This document shows, one piece after another, positions 62,245 to 64,000 of a stretch of DNA of 64,000 nt. Origin of the DNA: Macrosoma leucophasiata (Eukaryota > Arthropoda > Insecta > Lepidoptera > Hedylidae); contig JAWQUS010000020.1 of NCBI GenBank assembly GCA_036365455.1, forward strand, positions 469,001-533,000, read 5' to 3'. Position 1 is the stretch's first letter; each line of letters starts with the position of its first letter. Under the pieces are notes generated by a model. The model made no database searches. It saw only the letters and a list, made by a program, of their open reading frames with translations, and was not told the DNA's origin. The translations under genes and the position numbers were made by a program.

Positions 62245-62605
62245 TATAAGTCTGTTTTACTACATGAAAGAAATAAACCTTGTGTTGCTGTAAAGAAGAT
62301 TTATTGTTAGTTTTTTTTATACAGAGACTATTTTATTTAGGTAATATAAAACAATATGAACTCAAACCTGTAAAGAAGAAACGACAATGAAAGTTTATTC
62401 TTTCACTTTTAAAACATAAAATAATATAATATTAAAATTTTCATTGATTATCCAATTGTCAATCAACTCGTATTTAAATCTGTCATCTGACATTCTGAAT
62501 TCGTTCCTTCTTTAAAATCAGACAATTAAAAAGTTAAAAACTATAACCAAACTTCATGGTAAGTAAACACACAGAGTGCGAAGAAAGAAATAGTATTTCT
62601 TTACA
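62245..62605 (-). repeat. 5' LTR of the gypsy element
   Basis: 361 bp, identical to the 3' LTR. The sequence just inside it (AAACGACAATTTTG, minus strand) does not begin with TGG, so no usual tRNA primer-binding site is visible. Confidence 0.93.
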
Positions 62606-62672
62606 TGTATAATATGTTCATTAGATTTTTCCCGATTGTAGTATATTTCACCCATTCTTTGTGGAAGTATAC

Positions 62673-62782
62673 CTACACGACCAAGCCGATTTTGCAGCAT
62701 CTTTCTTGTGTTTGACAGCGAAATCGTAGACGTCAACAAAGACGCTGTGCCCAAGCGCACTGAGATACTCACCGCCAAACAT
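62673..62782 (-). CDS. possible first exon of an unknown gene
   Basis: The minus strand has ATG in a good context (AAACAATG) and a coding-like 36-codon frame starting MFGGEYLSALGHSVFV, up to a possible donor AG/GTATAC at 62672. Read through, it stops at TGA 62648. No signal peptide; no family recognised. The next exon is not identified. The gypsy element would lie 68 bases into the proposed intron. Low confidence. Confidence 0.3.
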
Positions 62783-63593
62783 TGTTTACTTTTTTAACGA
62801 AGTTTATATTGGCAACATGCGTATCGAAGAATGTTCGGGCAAATAAGGTTAACGGAGTGGTTAGTATATTTCAGCACATACATACAAAGCCGGTGAACGT
62901 TATCACCTGCGTCTTCCTGTGGTAGGAACGCTGCGATATTAAAATTTAAAAAGTATACATCGGGGCAGCTTCTATAGTTTTATAAAGCCCAAGTACGGCC
63001 CCATCTGGAATACTGCTCTCATTTGTGGCCTGAGAGCCCCCAAATGCCAGCTTGGTCCACTTGACTCCTTACAAAGATCTTTATCTTCAATTTACAGAAA
63101 TCTTCCTACCAAAAGATACCTACCTACTTTACCAACGATTTAATTAGGGGGATCACGTTGGATCTATAGCAGCCCTAGATCTAACGCCGCCCTAGGACTG
63201 CCGAAGACCTTGACAAGTACCTATAATTAAAACAGATAAGGTACATGGTTACCTACCAACATCCACGATAGATAAGACATGAGAACGATAGCCTAGAGGT
63301 TGAATGAATCAGCCATTAGGTCGCGAAAGCGGAAGCTCGCCGGAAACTGCGAGCTGCGTCACTGGCGTTGCATGCGGTGTCTCACGCCTCTCACATTTTT
63401 GTATCAATACGTGTGTTTTTAATGTGAAAACGTCTTAAAAATCGCTGAACGCCGACTGCTCGCACGAAAATGTATGTAGGTATGTATCACGCCAACTCCT
63501 TTACGTTACGATGATTAGAGCAAAAGTTGTGCCGCACATTATCGCATATGTCTTATGTGTCCTTCCATAAGGCCCTTATTATAAGTATGTTAT
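62783..63593. other. gene-free stretch
   Basis: 62985-63060 contains AGCCCAAGTACGGCCCC and CCTGAGAGCCCCC, possibly LINE-derived. No gene. Confidence 0.4.
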
Positions 63594-63716
63594 GGATCCC
63601 ACTGCAGAATCATTTCGTTCATCCAGATATGCTGCAAACTGCTATTTATAATCTAGGGAATATGATATACCTACATAGGTATATTTACTAGGTTGCCTAT
63701 CAAAATTTGGCCGCAA
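63594..63716 (+). repeat. dispersed repeat, copy B
   Basis: Partner of 8946-9068. Confidence 0.65.
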
Positions 63717-63955
63717 GTATTTTTAATTAAATTATTTTACTTAACCGCCAGCAACGCTTTTTTGCCGATTTAATATATACGGCTCCTGTATATCATAATA
63801 ATGAGAAAAAAAAATGTTTTAATTTGATATATAAATCATAGATACATGTACGTTGTGGACGTGAAAATGTTATCGGGGCGGCACTAAAATATTTAGGGGC
63901 AGCTAAGTGCGCAACGGCAGCCGTGATTTTTCAGTCTTTATACATATTGCCGTGA

Positions 63956-64000
63956 ACTGTCACACGCATTTCTCCCCCCAAAAAATGACAGACTGTTTTG
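63956..64000. mobile_element. hAT-like family B, third copy, cut by the window edge
   Basis: CCCCCAAAAAATGACAGACTGTTTT matches 27510-27540 (written in parts); the rest lies outside the window. Confidence 0.6.

Larger units (their letters stand above)
57497..62605 (-). mobile_element. gypsy-type LTR retrotransposon, full length
   Basis: 5,109 bp read on the minus strand: 5' LTR, gag (broken), pol (protease, RT, RNase H, integrase), polypurine tract (CATGGGGGGAGA), 3' LTR. TGTA is duplicated at 57493-57496 and 62606-62609. No envelope-like frame exists. The two LTRs are identical by eye, so the insertion is very recent. Confidence 0.95.

Overview
The window looks like nuclear DNA of a moth or butterfly (Lepidoptera). 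The evidence is spliceosomal introns, a ZAD/C2H2 zinc-finger gene, secreted low-complexity proteins with tiny first exons, AT-rich intergenic DNA, and dense short retroposons, LINE tails, MITEs, a mariner, a Penelope-like element and a gypsy LTR element. Species cannot be told from sequence alone. Family names for host repeats come from pattern recognition and were not searched against a database.

Host genes. (1) 7699-11159, minus: a two-exon gene for a 132-residue glycine-rich secreted, cuticle-like protein. (2) 13223-13612, minus: an intronless 129-residue protein I do not recognise. (3) 21095-24362, minus: a two-exon gene for a 553-residue secreted Pro/His/Gln-rich protein. (4) 27811-34162, plus: a six-exon ZAD plus six-finger C2H2 gene with an apparent one-base frameshift in its first exon. 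(5) 40272-42371, minus: a 699-residue secreted proline-rich/acidic protein. Genes 1, 3 and 5 share a plan of signal peptide, short leader, dibasic KR site and repetitive body, which suggests extracellular matrix or cuticle products. A possible sixth gene start lies at 62673-62782 (minus), beside the gypsy insertion.

Mobile DNA. 57497-62605 (minus) is a gypsy element with identical 361-bp LTRs, a 4-bp target duplication (TGTA), an intact pol, a canonical -1 slippery heptamer directly before the gag stop, and a gag broken by an 86-bp insertion. 37690-39275 (minus) is a truncated Penelope-like element (reverse transcriptase plus GIY-YIG nuclease) interrupted by a short retroposon. 51676-52425 (minus) is a mariner with its middle deleted. 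Three hAT-like MITEs (27267, 29862, 49969), a TA-flanked MITE (53463), a palindromic MITE pair (52826, 55009) and a 222-bp inverted-repeat element (35159) are also present.

Repeat families used below. S1: about 290 bp, 5' TTTTACTGGTGGTAGAG to 3' CATTACAT plus A-tail, about 30 copies. P: about 400 bp, 5' GGAGTTTTGGCGGG to a poly-A tail. T: tRNA-derived SINE with A and B boxes. G: about 230 bp with a (GAT)n tail. The space between genes is mostly these repeats nested in one another.

The least expected structure is a scatter of short perfect inverted duplications (11-33 bp arms, 2-20 bp loops), several inside repeats whose other copies lack them, which looks like local template switching. I found no convincing undescribed multi-gene system.
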